Counted from the stretch's first letter, positions 15,587-24,496 are shown. The stretch is 64,000 nt of DNA from an uncultured Lachnospiraceae bacterium (GCA_934394565.1 CAKRQV010000011.1:24091-88090), one strand, 5' to 3'. Made by a program: numbers and translations. The notes: a model not told the origin generated them from the letters alone.

Positions 15587-17020
15587 TCATAAAAGCTCAG
15601 CTTTAGCACGTTCTAACAGCTCGTCAACTTTTTTAAGTAGCTCCGGATCGAGCTCGATCGGCTCGTCCCTGGCAAGCAGCTCTTCCGCACGTTTTCCGGC
15701 ACGCTCAACCAGATCTGGTGTCCCCTGGCGTTCCCACTCAGCCCATACACTGTCGAATCCGATAGACTGTGTAAATATCTCGGAACGGATATGCTCGATA
15801 GTATGCTCCTGCTCCATGAATGTTTCGTCGTTTTCGATTACGTCGCAAAGCGCTTCATATCCAAGTTCTTCTTCATCCTCAGCTTCGAGTGGTTTGTTGG
15901 CTTTCTTGATCATAGCCATGATCTCATCGTCAATAACCAGCTGGTTCAAAGAACAGCTCATCAAACTGGCTGTACTTCCGAATCCTGTAATAATTGTTCC
16001 ACCGCCAAGTGCCGGCAGCAAACCATTGATCATCTTCTCGTAACCCAGCTGTGCATCTGATGCGCAGCTTGTACAAGCGATACCGTAGACATCTGTCATC
16101 ATACCGATATGGCAGGCAAGCTGAGATGCCAGAGAGCTTCCGATGCCCGTCTCCGGAAGACCCAGAAGGTTCTGTGCAGATTTCATATTTACGAAGAACG
16201 GTCTTGCACCGTGGATCAGTACACATTCCGGATTGAATAAGTATGCCACACATGCAAAAGCAAGTACTTCCGCATGGGACTGAGCAACTGTACCGGCAAC
16301 AGAAAGCGGTCCTGTAAGTCCTGCCATCGGTGCTGCATGTAATGCTGTCGGGATACCTGCCTCAACCAGCATACGTGTACAATCTGTAATATTTTTTGCC
16401 AGACACAGCGGAGAGTCAGCAGCTACTGCTGTCATACCGATCGGATTGTGTGCAACGTCTTCTCCGCCAAACAGCTTGAACAGCTCTACGATGTATTTTA
16501 CATTGCTCGGTGCGGAAATACCCGGTGTATAAATCGGCTTTTTACAATGTTTCAGCATAAGCGCTGTCTGTTTTAACTGTGTGATCTCCGGTTCATAATC
16601 GCTTGGATATACCAGTGCACACGGAATATCCAGGTTCGGTAACTGGTTCATCACACGAAGAGCTTCGATCAGATCCTTCTCTGTAGGATTGCGTTTCTCT
16701 CCTGTTTTGTGGTCGACGATCCATGGAATACCTCCGGTACTGTGCGAATATGTTCCTCCAAGCTCAACTTTTAGCTTCTCGCCTGTTGTCGCACATGTAA
16801 ATGTAACTTCCTGTTTCAGAGATTTGATCATCTCAGCAACTAATTCCGGAGAAAAGAATATGCGTTCTCCTTCTTCTCTGCATCCGTGCTCGCAAAGCAT
16901 TGCACGTACCTCCGGATCCTCGATGCGTACACCAACAGTCTGAATGATTTTAACAGAATACTGATGTAACAGCTCAAGCTGCTTTTCACTTACAGAGTAA
17001 AGTTTTGGATAGCCTTTCAT
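15587..17020 (-). CDS. MttB-family (trimethylamine/quaternary amine) methyltransferase
   Basis: 477 residues. Family COG5598: TIM-barrel methyltransferases that move a methyl group from tri- or quaternary amines to a corrinoid protein. Typical blocks are visible: SVKIIQTVGVRIEDPEVRAML, SHSTGGIPWIVDHKTGEKR, KPIYTPGISAP, PTALHAAPMAGLTGPLSVAGT, GLPETGIGSSLASQLACHIG. The frame is uninterrupted and has no in-frame amber codon, so it belongs to the non-pyrrolysine branch, which includes enzymes for glycine betaine, proline betaine and carnitine. No corrinoid protein gene lies nearby; it must be elsewhere, or the protein acts differently. Confidence 0.87.
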   Translation of the reverse strand: MKGYPKLYSVSEKQLELLHQYSVKIIQTVGVRIEDPEVRAMLCEHGCREEGERIFFSPELVAEMIKSLKQEVTFTCATTGEKLKVELGGTYSHSTGGIPWIVDHKTGEKRNPTEKDLIEALRVMNQLPNLDIPCALVYPSDYEPEITQLKQTALMLKHCKKPIYTPGISAPSNVKYIVELFKLFGGEDVAHNPIGMTAVAADSPLCLAKNITDCTRMLVEAGIPTALHAAPMAGLTGPLSVAGTVAQSHAEVLAFACVAYLFNPECVLIHGARPFFVNMKSAQNLLGLPETGIGSSLASQLACHIGMMTDVYGIACTSCASDAQLGYEKMINGLLPALGGGTIITGFGSTASLMSCSLNQLVIDDEIMAMIKKANKPLEAEDEEELGYEALCDVIENDETFMEQEHTIEHIRSEIFTQSIGFDSVWAEWERQGTPDLVERAGKRAEELLARDEPIELDPELLKKVDELLERAKAELL

Positions 17021-17052
17021 AATTGATATTTCCTTCCTGTTTTGTTTTTTTA

Positions 17053-17076
17053 GGAATTGATTATGTTGTTAAATCA
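17053..17076. promoter_or_regulatory. operator-like site C
   Basis: GGAATTGATTATGT followed by TGTTAAATCA on the plus strand, placed directly downstream of the -10 of the mttB promoter. The left half matches sites A and D; the AAAACGAA half is degenerate. Confidence 0.5.
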
Positions 17077-17105
17077 AACATAATGCATTTTTTTATAAAT
17101 GTCAA
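17077..17105 (-). promoter_or_regulatory. promoter of the mttB-serine dehydratase operon
   Basis: Minus strand: TTGACA (17100-17105), 17 bases, TATGTT (17077-17082). Confidence 0.75.
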
Positions 17106-17373
17106 TGATTTTATTATAAAATACTGAATTTTTACGTTTTTTAAAAGTATATAGCAATTTTATATAAAGATATTCATTTTAATTTTAGCAATAGTTCAAA
17201 AAAACGCATTGTCTTTCCATAATATATTTTTTAACGTCGCCTTGTACATGTTATTTTTTATAATATATGGTAGAAAAATCTCAAATGCATTTCGATTGAT
17301 TGTGATGCTGCATAAAAAAGCAGATCATTTTTTAGCAATATAGTAAAATATTTTTTAATATCTAATAATACAC

Positions 17374-17402
17374 TTGTATCTTTTTTTACTATATGTTTTA
17401 AT
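17374..17402 (+). promoter_or_regulatory. promoter of the MFS transporter gene
   Basis: TTGTAT (17374-17379), 17 bases, TTTAAT (17397-17402). The surrounding divergent region 17106-17373 is very AT-rich and shows nothing else. Confidence 0.6.
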
Positions 17403-17413
17403 ATAGGCATAAG

Positions 17414-17438
17414 GAAATTGATTATGTAAAAAACGAAA
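17414..17438. promoter_or_regulatory. operator-like site D
   Basis: GAAATTGATTATGT followed directly by AAAAAACGAA. Same blocks as site A but with a shorter spacer. It begins about 12 bases downstream of the -10 of the MFS gene. Confidence 0.55.
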
Positions 17439-17464
17439 TGAAACGAAGGGAGAAATTCTTTGTC

Positions 17465-18763
17465 ATGAAAGAACAAAACACTCCAGCTAAAAAAGGCGGA
17501 AAATTAAAAAAGAATATTGCAACGCTTGTTATCCTGACAATTGCAGGCGCCATGGTATACTCCTTACCATACTTCAGAAACTACTATTATGATGCATTTA
17601 TCGAGAGCTTCCAGATTACCCACATACAGATGGGTATGTTAGGATCTGTCTTCGGGGGCTTCAGTATCATCGCTTTCTTCTTAGGCGGTTTCTGTGCAGA
17701 CCGTTGGCCGGCCAAAAAGCTGCTCCCGTTATCACTGTTTGCAACCGGCGGCATGGGCTTACTGTTACTGCTCAAACCTCCGTTCTGGGCTGTATTCCTG
17801 ATTCATGCTCTTTGGGGTATCACATCTATCCTTACTTTCTGGAGCGCACTGATCAAAGCACTCCGTTCCATCGCTGATGAGGATGAGCAGGGTAGAGTAT
17901 TTGGTCTGTTCGAAGGCGGTCGTGGTATCACAAACATGGTTCAGTCCGCACTGGTTCTGGCCATGTTCGGTTTTCTTGCTTCCAAGATCAATACAAACTT
18001 TGCATTGATGACAGTTATCGTTGTATATTCAGCTATCAATATCCTTCTCGGTATCCTTGTTATCATCTTCTACAAAGAAGAACACTTTGAACGTCAGACA
18101 ACTGCACTGATCAACGTTCCGGCTATGAAAAAGTTATTAAAAATGCCGACCACATGGCTTCATGTACTGATCATCTTCTGTTCCTATGCTATCTGCTGCA
18201 GCTACTTCTATATCACCCCATACGCAACAAGCGTATTTGGTGCAACAGCTGTTATCGGTGCTGCTATGGGTTACTTCTCACAGTACTGCCGCCCACTCGG
18301 ATGTTTCGTATCCGGTTTCATGGCTGACAAAATCGGTTCCTCCAAGGTTTGTGCTATCTCCTTTGGCATTCTGATTTTAGGACTTCTGGGCGTTATCTTT
18401 ACACCGGGACAGCCGTCCATGATCTTCATGCTTCTGGTCTTCTGTGCTGCTGTTTACGCTTCTATGTACGGCTGCCAGTCCATGCACTTTGCCATCATGG
18501 AGGAAGGCGATTATCCAATGGAGACCACCGGTACAGCAAACGCCATCCTGACACCACTCGGATACAGCGTTGAGCTGTTCGCACCGATGGTAGCTGGTCT
18601 TTGTCTGAATCACTGGGCAGGCGCTGCAGGATACAAAGTATTCTTCTCTATCCTTACCGGTTTGGCAGTTATCGGTCTGATCTCCACTCTTCTGTGGATG
18701 GCAAAAACCAAAGACAGACGTATGGAAATCGCTGCTGCCAAAAAGGCTAAAGCCGGTAAATAA
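17465..18763 (+). CDS. MFS transporter
   Basis: 432 residues counting from the ATG at 17465, which has AAGGGAG upstream; an ATG at 17438 overlaps operator-like site D and is less likely. About twelve hydrophobic helices and the loop motif GGFCADRWPAKKL between helices 2 and 3 place it in the major facilitator superfamily, near the oxalate/formate and OPA-type porters. It has basic tails at both ends. Its shared operator-like site suggests it imports the substrate of the MttB/peptidase cluster. It has its own strong terminator. Confidence 0.88.
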   Translation: MKEQNTPAKKGGKLKKNIATLVILTIAGAMVYSLPYFRNYYYDAFIESFQITHIQMGMLGSVFGGFSIIAFFLGGFCADRWPAKKLLPLSLFATGGMGLLLLLKPPFWAVFLIHALWGITSILTFWSALIKALRSIADEDEQGRVFGLFEGGRGITNMVQSALVLAMFGFLASKINTNFALMTVIVVYSAINILLGILVIIFYKEEHFERQTTALINVPAMKKLLKMPTTWLHVLIIFCSYAICCSYFYITPYATSVFGATAVIGAAMGYFSQYCRPLGCFVSGFMADKIGSSKVCAISFGILILGLLGVIFTPGQPSMIFMLLVFCAAVYASMYGCQSMHFAIMEEGDYPMETTGTANAILTPLGYSVELFAPMVAGLCLNHWAGAAGYKVFFSILTGLAVIGLISTLLWMAKTKDRRMEIAAAKKAKAGK

Positions 18764-18789
18764 TTCATTTATTTAACCACTACACATAA

Positions 18790-18837
18790 CCGCCGCTTAA
18801 ACAATTCGAAATGGTTTAAGCGGCGGCATTGTTTTTT
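18790..18837 (+). terminator. terminator of the MFS gene
   Basis: A perfect stem of 13 bp (CCGCCGCTTAAAC / GTTTAAGCGGCGG) followed by CATTGTTTTTT. The rest of 18838-19038 is AT-rich and shows no gene. Confidence 0.9.
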
Positions 18838-19038
18838 CTGATTTTTCTTCTGCAGGTTTTTATACGCTCTCTCGTCTTTTCAAATCTTTGCTTTTTCAGC
18901 TTGCATATGAAACAAGGCCAAACTATTATTTTGATTACATTTTAATTTTTCACTTTTTAATTTACATAAAAAATATGTAATGTTAAAATCAACTATATAG
19001 ATTGTCTGCAGCATACTTTTGTTCTATATGAGGTATCT

Positions 19039-20100
19039 ATGCGTAAATTTTTAAAAATTCTTCTTGGCATCATAAGCCTGCTTATCGCTGCTGTCATTCT
19101 TTTGCTGGCGACACTGACCATCACGGATTACCGCCCGGCATCCACAGAATCCGCAGAAAGCTCCGGCTACGGCTCCCTCTCCCTTGCCACAGGTACACCA
19201 ATCCGTATGCTGACATGGAATACCGGCTACGGCGGTCTGGATGCCGGTGTGGATTTCTTTATGGATGGTGGTACCATGACCTTCCCGTCCAGTCAATCCG
19301 TTGTGAAAAACAATGTTTCCGCTATTGCTTCCTGGCTGCAGCAGACAAACAGCGATATCTGCCTGCTGCAGGAAGTAGATCGCAATAGCAGCCGCACAAA
19401 ACATCTGGACGAACTGTCTCTCTACCAGCAGATTACAGGTATGGATTACAGCTATGCACCAAATTACCGCTGTCTGTTTGTACCTTTCCCGCTTCCTCCG
19501 CTGGGACAGATGGAATCCGGCATTGTGACCTTAAGCAGCTGTCTGCGTACAGATGTTTCTACCAGGGTCAGTCTGCCAAGCCCCTATACATGGCCGGTCA
19601 GCACCGCTAATCTAAAACGATGTCTCCTTGTCGACCGTTTTCCACTTGCCAATTCAGAAAAAGAACTTGTTGTCATCAATCTGCATCTGGATGCTTACGA
19701 ATCCGGAGAAGGACGCGTGGCACAGACCAAAGCACTGCTTGCTCTGATGGCAGATGAATACGCTGCAGGTAATTACTGCATTGCCGGTGGTGATTTTAAC
19801 CAGCTCTTTCCTGATACCAAAGCAATATATCCGATCAAAAACACTGAGCTTTGGACTCCCGGTGGTCTGACTACGGATCTTCTTCCCGATGAGTGGCAGT
19901 TTGCTTTTGATACCAGTACCCCGAGCTGTCGTCTTTTAAACCAGCCCTATGATCCTGAAGATCCCACCACACAGTATTTTGTGATCGATGGTTTTATTCT
20001 GACACCCAATGTTACAGTGGATAATGTCCAGACTGTCGATCTTGGCTTTGCCAACAGTGATCACAATCCGGTCACGCTGGCATTTACGCTAAAGCCGTAG
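19039..20100 (+). CDS. endonuclease/exonuclease/phosphatase family protein, membrane-anchored
   Basis: 353 residues. A single N-terminal hydrophobic segment (about 4-27) is followed by an EEP fold with the expected motifs: MLTWNTGYGG, CLLQEVDRN (catalytic Glu), NLHLDAYESG, AGGDFNQLF and the final SDHNPV. The fold covers Mg2+-dependent phosphodiesterases, including DNases, sphingomyelinases and phosphatases. The membrane anchor means it acts outside the cytoplasmic membrane. Substrate unknown. It is monocistronic. Confidence 0.87.
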   Translation: MRKFLKILLGIISLLIAAVILLLATLTITDYRPASTESAESSGYGSLSLATGTPIRMLTWNTGYGGLDAGVDFFMDGGTMTFPSSQSVVKNNVSAIASWLQQTNSDICLLQEVDRNSSRTKHLDELSLYQQITGMDYSYAPNYRCLFVPFPLPPLGQMESGIVTLSSCLRTDVSTRVSLPSPYTWPVSTANLKRCLLVDRFPLANSEKELVVINLHLDAYESGEGRVAQTKALLALMADEYAAGNYCIAGGDFNQLFPDTKAIYPIKNTELWTPGGLTTDLLPDEWQFAFDTSTPSCRLLNQPYDPEDPTTQYFVIDGFILTPNVTVDNVQTVDLGFANSDHNPVTLAFTLKP

Positions 20101-20123
20101 ATTTTTAATCCGTGCCATTAAAT

Positions 20124-20175
20124 AACAGCAATGAGCCAGAACTCCCTGTCTGTGGAGAACTGGCTCATTGCTGTT
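20124..20175 (+). terminator. terminator of the EEP-family gene
   Basis: A 16-bp perfect stem (AACAGCAATGAGCCAG and its complement) followed by AAAAAACC. The A-rich right side is atypical for the plus strand, but the hairpin is very stable. The gap 20176-20427 shows only a short AAACCG/CGGTTT hairpin. Confidence 0.6.
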
Positions 20176-20427
20176 AAAAAACCGCACAAGCGTTTTAAAC
20201 TGACCAAAGGTTACGCACTTTTGAAGGTAGGGTTAAATATTGTAATAGTGCATACTTGTTATTTTTTATTGAGTTACTTGTTTTGTTTATACGACAAAAG
20301 TTGGGCTCAACGTAAATCCTTTGGCCAGATCAAACCGCTTGTACGGTTTATATCTCTGATAAAATATATAATTACAAGTACTACCGCAGGTAACAGGTGT
20401 ATCTGTCACTGGTAATTCCAACAGCTT

Positions 20428-20622
20428 TTAAAATGCATCCGGTGCTTTCGGCATAATGATCGCTGCAATAATATAGGCAAGAATACCGCTGCCTCCCAGT
20501 GCACAAAATACTACCAGTCCAAGCCGAACCAGCGTCGGATCCAGCGAGAAAAACTCTGCAATACCCCCGCATACACCGGCAACAATCTTATTGTCATTGG
20601 ATCTGTATAACTTCTTTTCCAT
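20428..20622 (-). CDS. PspC domain protein
   Basis: 64 residues from the ATG at 20622 (ACAGGAGAG upstream). The whole protein is one PspC domain: KKLYRSNDNKIVAGVCGGIAEFFSLDPTLVRLG, then a hydrophobic helix ending in YIIAAIIMPK. PspC-type proteins sit in the cytoplasmic membrane and take part in envelope stress responses. No other psp genes are nearby. Confidence 0.9.
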   Translation of the reverse strand: MEKKLYRSNDNKIVAGVCGGIAEFFSLDPTLVRLGLVVFCALGGSGILAYIIAAIIMPKAPDAF

Positions 20623-20721
20623 ATAGACTCTCCTGTCAGACATTTACTGCTTGAAATGATTATATCATCTCATCGTGGATTCTACAATGCCTGATTTACT
20701 TGTTTTATATAGCAGGACAAC

Positions 20722-20747
20722 AAAAGCCCTGTAAATACAGGGCTTTT
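20722..20747 (-). terminator. terminator of the tRNA-Ala gene
   Basis: AAAAGCCCTGTA ... TACAGGGCTTTT directly after the tRNA 3' end on the minus strand. Confidence 0.85.
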
Positions 20748-20752
20748 ACCGA

Positions 20753-20825
20753 TGGAGCATACGGGACTTGAACCCGTGGCCTCCACACTGCCAGTGTGGC
20801 GCGCTCCCAACTGCGCTAATGCCCC
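20753..20825 (-). tRNA. tRNA-Ala (anticodon GGC)
   Basis: 73 bases with a seven-bp acceptor stem (GGGGCAT/ATGCTCC), discriminator A and the T-loop GGTTCAAGTCC. The anticodon loop is CTGGCAG with GGC in the centre. The CCA end is not encoded. Confidence 0.95.
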
Positions 20826-20837
20826 ATGCACTTAAAA

Positions 20838-20866
20838 AGTATAGCATACTCTTTCTCACTTGTCAC
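20838..20866 (-). promoter_or_regulatory. promoter of tRNA-Ala
   Basis: Minus strand: GTGACA (20861-20866), 17 bases, TATACT (20838-20843), about 12 bases before the mature 5' end. Confidence 0.75.
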
Positions 20867-21035
20867 CAAAAAAATCAGAAACCTGACAGAATTTTTAACA
20901 CTTTTTTATGACGCACTTTTTTATTGCCACAGCTCACCTTTTTCTCGTGAACTGTAGCATAAAACGTTTTTTTAATATATCGGCATTTACCATAGCGGCA
21001 AATTCTGTTTTTTTCTGTATTCTGGCAGTATATTT

Positions 21036-22265
21036 TCAGCTATTGCCTGAACCATATGCGATCTTATCCAAAATCCCCGTCAGGTGGGCAATGGTCACCC
21101 CGTAATTTGTCATTGGCACACGCTGCGCCTTTGCCCGCTCGATCCGAGACAAAATATACTTACGGTTAAACATGCAGCCGCCACACTGAATGATCAGGTC
21201 ATAGCCTGACAGGTCCTGCGGATAATCTGTGCCACTGACATGATCGATCTTCATCGTCTCTCCATAGCGTTTTCGCAGCATCCGGGGAATCTTTTCCCGC
21301 CCAATATCCTCTTTTAACGGTGCATGGGTACAACATTCGGCAATCAACACCCGGGAATCTCCTGTCAGCCGATCTATTGTTTTCGCTCCTTCTATATAAT
21401 AAGGAAGATCACCCTTATATGCAGCAAACAATACAGAAAAAGAAGTCAGCATACTTTCCTTTGGTTTATGATCCCAGACATAGCCAAAAACCTGCGAATC
21501 CGTAATGATCAGTTTCGGTGCCCGTGACATTGCTGACAGTCCATTTACAAATTTGTCCGTTGTCACACTCATCACCAGACATTTCCGGTCCAGAAGCTCC
21601 CGGATTGTCTGTACCTGTGGCAGGATCAGACGGCCCTTCGGTGCCTGGATATCCTGTGGCATCACAAGCATGACCAGATCGCCGTCTTCCACCAGATCAC
21701 CTGTAATGCAGGGACTGCCAAAATCCTCCGGCACTTTGCGGATCAGTGCTTCTTTTACTGTAGCCAGACCGGAGGAATCACTTGAACAGATGGGATAGAC
21801 TGACTCCTTTGTCAGCTGTTCCACTCTTTCCTTTGTCTGCTTCCAGTCTGCAGCCAGATCCGTTTTACTCAAAAGCAGCAGCACTGGCGTGTGTTTCTTT
21901 TTAAAATATGCTGCCCATTCCAGTTCCTGCGCATAAATATCTGCAGGCTCCCCTTTTTCATCCGCCGCCATCAGGATCACTGCCAGCTCTGTTTTTTCTG
22001 CCGCCAGCTTTGTTTTTTGTACACGACGACTGCCAAGCTCGCTCTCATCATCAAATCCTGCAGTATCTATGATCGTCACCGGTCCGATCGGGTGTAATTC
22101 CATTGCCTTATAGACGGGATCTGTTGTTGTTCCGGCTACATCTGCGACAATCGACACTTCCTGTCCCGTAAAAGCATTAATAAAAGAAGACTTTCCACTG
22201 TTCGTTTTTCCAAAGACACCAATATGCAGTCGGTTTGCGGACGGTGTTTCCTGTAATGTTGCCAT
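21036..22265 (-). CDS. hydF: [FeFe]-hydrogenase H-cluster maturation GTPase HydF
   Basis: 409 residues. The scaffold on which the di-iron subcluster is built before transfer to HydA. The N-terminal GTPase domain has GKTNSGKSSFINAF, DTAGFDDESELG and LLLSKTDL. The C-terminal cluster-binding residues are present: ECCTHAPLKED with Cys and His, and the later CGGCMFNRKY. It follows hydG by 27 bases. HydE and HydA are not in the window. Confidence 0.95.
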   Translation of the reverse strand: MATLQETPSANRLHIGVFGKTNSGKSSFINAFTGQEVSIVADVAGTTTDPVYKAMELHPIGPVTIIDTAGFDDESELGSRRVQKTKLAAEKTELAVILMAADEKGEPADIYAQELEWAAYFKKKHTPVLLLLSKTDLAADWKQTKERVEQLTKESVYPICSSDSSGLATVKEALIRKVPEDFGSPCITGDLVEDGDLVMLVMPQDIQAPKGRLILPQVQTIRELLDRKCLVMSVTTDKFVNGLSAMSRAPKLIITDSQVFGYVWDHKPKESMLTSFSVLFAAYKGDLPYYIEGAKTIDRLTGDSRVLIAECCTHAPLKEDIGREKIPRMLRKRYGETMKIDHVSGTDYPQDLSGYDLIIQCGGCMFNRKYILSRIERAKAQRVPMTNYGVTIAHLTGILDKIAYGSGNS

Positions 22266-22292
22266 TTTCTGCCATTCCTTCCTGTCACAATC

Positions 22293-23714
22293 TCAGAAGC
22301 GGAAATCCCTCTTTCCGTTTTCAATATCATGGATATACTCTCCGGCTTTTCTTCGCACTGTCGGATTTGGAATGGTCTCCAGTTCTCTCTCGATCAATTC
22401 CATTCCGATTTTCTTTGTCTCTTCGCTTGCATAATCTTCGAGATATTCTCTTAACGTCATCAGTGCATTTGGATGACAGCAATTTAAGATCTGTCTGCTC
22501 TTGCACAAAGCCATAAAGCGGTCACCGGTACGCCCTGCCCGGTAACAGGCGGTACAAAATGACGGAATATATCCCATCTTCATCAGCCAGTTAACCACTT
22601 CATCCAATGTTCGCTGATCACTGACATCAAACTGGGCTGATGTTGTCTCATCTTCTTTTTCCGGCTCCACATAGCCGCCGACACTGGTACGGGAGGCACC
22701 GCTGATCTGAGACACCCCCAGCGGAATGACTTTTTCACGGACAGCCTGACTTTCTCTTGTGGAAATAATCATACCTGTATAAGGTACCGCAATACGGATC
22801 AATGCACAGATCTTTGCAAAAATATCATCACTGATACTATTATCAAACGCACTCGGATCAATATCATCCGCATGCTTGATCCGCGGTACACTGATCGTAT
22901 GCGGACCGACACCATGTACGGCTTCCAGATGTTCAGCATGCATCAAAAGTCCGGCAAATTCATAACGGTACATCTCCAGTCCAAACAGTACACCGAGACC
23001 GACATCATCGATACCACCTTCCATCGCACGGTCCATGGCCTCTGTATGATAGGCATAATCATGCTTCGGTCCGGTCGGATGCAGCTGCTCATAGCTCTCC
23101 TTATGATATGTTTCCTGAAACAGAATATATGTACCGATACCAGCCTCCTTCAGCTTGCGGTAATTTTCCACCGTCGTCGCAGCAATATTGACATTAACAC
23201 GACGGATTGCACCGTTCTTATGCTTAATACTGTAGATTGTCTTGATGCACTCCAGAATATACTCAATCGGATTATTCACCGGATCTTCACCAGCTTCAAT
23301 AGCCAGACGCTTATGTCCCATGTCCTGCAGCGCAATGACTTCCTTTGCAACTTCTTCCTGTGTGAGTTTTTTTCTCGCAATATGTTTGTTTTTCATATGA
23401 TACGGACAGTACACGCAGCCGTTCACACAGTAATTGGACAGGTACAACGGTGCAAACAATACGATTCTGTTGCCATAAAAATCTTTTTTGATCTGTTCAG
23501 CCAGCGCATACATCTTCCGACAGACCTCTTCATCTTCACAGGCCAGAAGCACAGAAGCTTCCCGGTGCGTAAGCCCTTTTCTGTCTTCTGCTTTTTTCAT
23601 GATCTGGTCGATCAGTTCCCTGTTCTCTTTATTGGCATCCGCATATGCCAGCGTCTCACGGATCTCTTCATCTGAAATAAATTCTTCTGCTTTCAATGAT
23701 TTCGGATTGTACAT
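22293..23714 (-). CDS. hydG: [FeFe]-hydrogenase maturation radical SAM enzyme HydG
   Basis: 473 residues from the ATG at 23714, chosen because GCAGGAGGAG lies just upstream; the frame stays open for 11 more codons. HydG cleaves tyrosine to supply CO and cyanide to the H-cluster. The radical SAM motif is NYCVNGCVYCPYH (Cx3Cx2C). The C-terminal auxiliary-cluster motif is CTACYRAGRTGDRF ... ILNCC. Full length for the family. Together with hydF and the regulator, it points to H2 metabolism in an anaerobe. Confidence 0.95.
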   Translation of the reverse strand: MYNPKSLKAEEFISDEEIRETLAYADANKENRELIDQIMKKAEDRKGLTHREASVLLACEDEEVCRKMYALAEQIKKDFYGNRIVLFAPLYLSNYCVNGCVYCPYHMKNKHIARKKLTQEEVAKEVIALQDMGHKRLAIEAGEDPVNNPIEYILECIKTIYSIKHKNGAIRRVNVNIAATTVENYRKLKEAGIGTYILFQETYHKESYEQLHPTGPKHDYAYHTEAMDRAMEGGIDDVGLGVLFGLEMYRYEFAGLLMHAEHLEAVHGVGPHTISVPRIKHADDIDPSAFDNSISDDIFAKICALIRIAVPYTGMIISTRESQAVREKVIPLGVSQISGASRTSVGGYVEPEKEDETTSAQFDVSDQRTLDEVVNWLMKMGYIPSFCTACYRAGRTGDRFMALCKSRQILNCCHPNALMTLREYLEDYASEETKKIGMELIERELETIPNPTVRRKAGEYIHDIENGKRDFRF

Positions 23715-23854
23715 AATCTCCTCCTGCTTTGCCATAGACCAGACCACTTATTTACTCTGCGATTTTGCCTATGCCTTCTCTTATCTGACATTATTCTCTG
23801 TCATTTTTGTTTCCATCGCCTATATATCCGAGATATTTTCCCGCATCATATCTC

Positions 23855-24109
23855 TCACGCTTTGTTTTCGGCTGCATAGATCGTTTTTGCCGAAATTCCA
23901 TCCAGCCGTCCGATCTTACCAGACAGCGCACTGATCTTATCCTGCGGTGCATCCACGGCAATACTGATGATATTCACATCTTTCTTCCGATAGGGCACTC
24001 CCATTCTTCCGATAATATACGCACTGTACTCATGCAGCAGATGATTCAGCTCATCCACAGCATCCGGTTTCTCCACGATAATACCAATCAGGGCAATTCT
24101 TTCTTCCAT
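23855..24109 (-). CDS. iron-only hydrogenase system regulator, TM1266 family
   Basis: 84 residues with a ferredoxin-like (ACT/NikR-C type) fold: ALIGIIVEKPDAVDELNHLLHEYSAYIIGRMG at the start and NIISIAVDAPQDKISALSGKIGRLDGISAKTIYA at the end. Proteins of this family are encoded next to hydE/hydF/hydG in many Clostridia and are thought to regulate the system, but their mechanism is not established. The gene is upstream of hydG, with a 140-base gap, in the same direction. Confidence 0.88.
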   Translation of the reverse strand: MEERIALIGIIVEKPDAVDELNHLLHEYSAYIIGRMGVPYRKKDVNIISIAVDAPQDKISALSGKIGRLDGISAKTIYAAENKA

Positions 24110-24184
24110 ATTGTTTTCTCTCCTTTACATCTGTCCCATGTGAAACAGGTCCACTGGGTCACTTTCTCATATGTATGGCAATTC

Positions 24185-24227
24185 AATAAAAGAAACCTCC
24201 ACCGGAGTTTCCTTTTATATGCTAAGG
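24185..24227. repeat. 43-bp hairpin repeat, copy 1
   Basis: Holds AAAAGAAACCTCCACC paired with GGAGTTTCCTTTT, then GCTAAGG. 39 of 43 positions match the copy at 53518-53560. It lies in the gap 24110-24565, with no gene attached. Confidence 0.75.
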
Positions 24228-24376
24228 AAAAAAAGAGCCGTCTGCATATGCAGTACGGCCAGTGTAAATATTTTCTGTTACTGCCGTATCTTCCATCGCA
24301 AACCTGTTTTGATGTCAGAGACAGATCCTCTATTTTCGATCCGATCACCCGTCACAGTCGGTTCCGGGAAATGTAG

Positions 24377-24496
24377 ATCACGTTAGATTTATTATATGTC
24401 GACGATGACAGTATGTCACTGGAAGACTTTGACAAGATTTTCACAACTTTTATGGCAGAACGCCATATTTGTGTTTCCGGAGAATATTATGCTTGA
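24377..24496 (+). pseudogene. orphan coding remnant of unknown origin
   Basis: The frame from 24377 to the TGA at 24494-24496 reads ITLDLLYVDDDSMSLEDFDK followed by a clearly protein-like tail ending in ICVSGEYYA. It has no start codon or ribosome binding site, being preceded by a TAG. The acidic, amphipathic composition is that of real protein. I read it as the 3' end of a lost gene, possibly of a mobile or repeated family given the repeat copy just upstream. The remaining bases of this gap show only a CTGCATATGCAG palindrome. Confidence 0.35.

Noticed and set aside
15587..17020. Pyrrolysine-containing trimethylamine methyltransferase
   Set aside because: The frame is continuous at normal length without an in-frame amber codon.
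20131..20415. Open frame of 94 codons after the EEP gene
   Set aside because: It begins inside a terminator stem, has no ribosome binding site, and its sequence is not protein-like.
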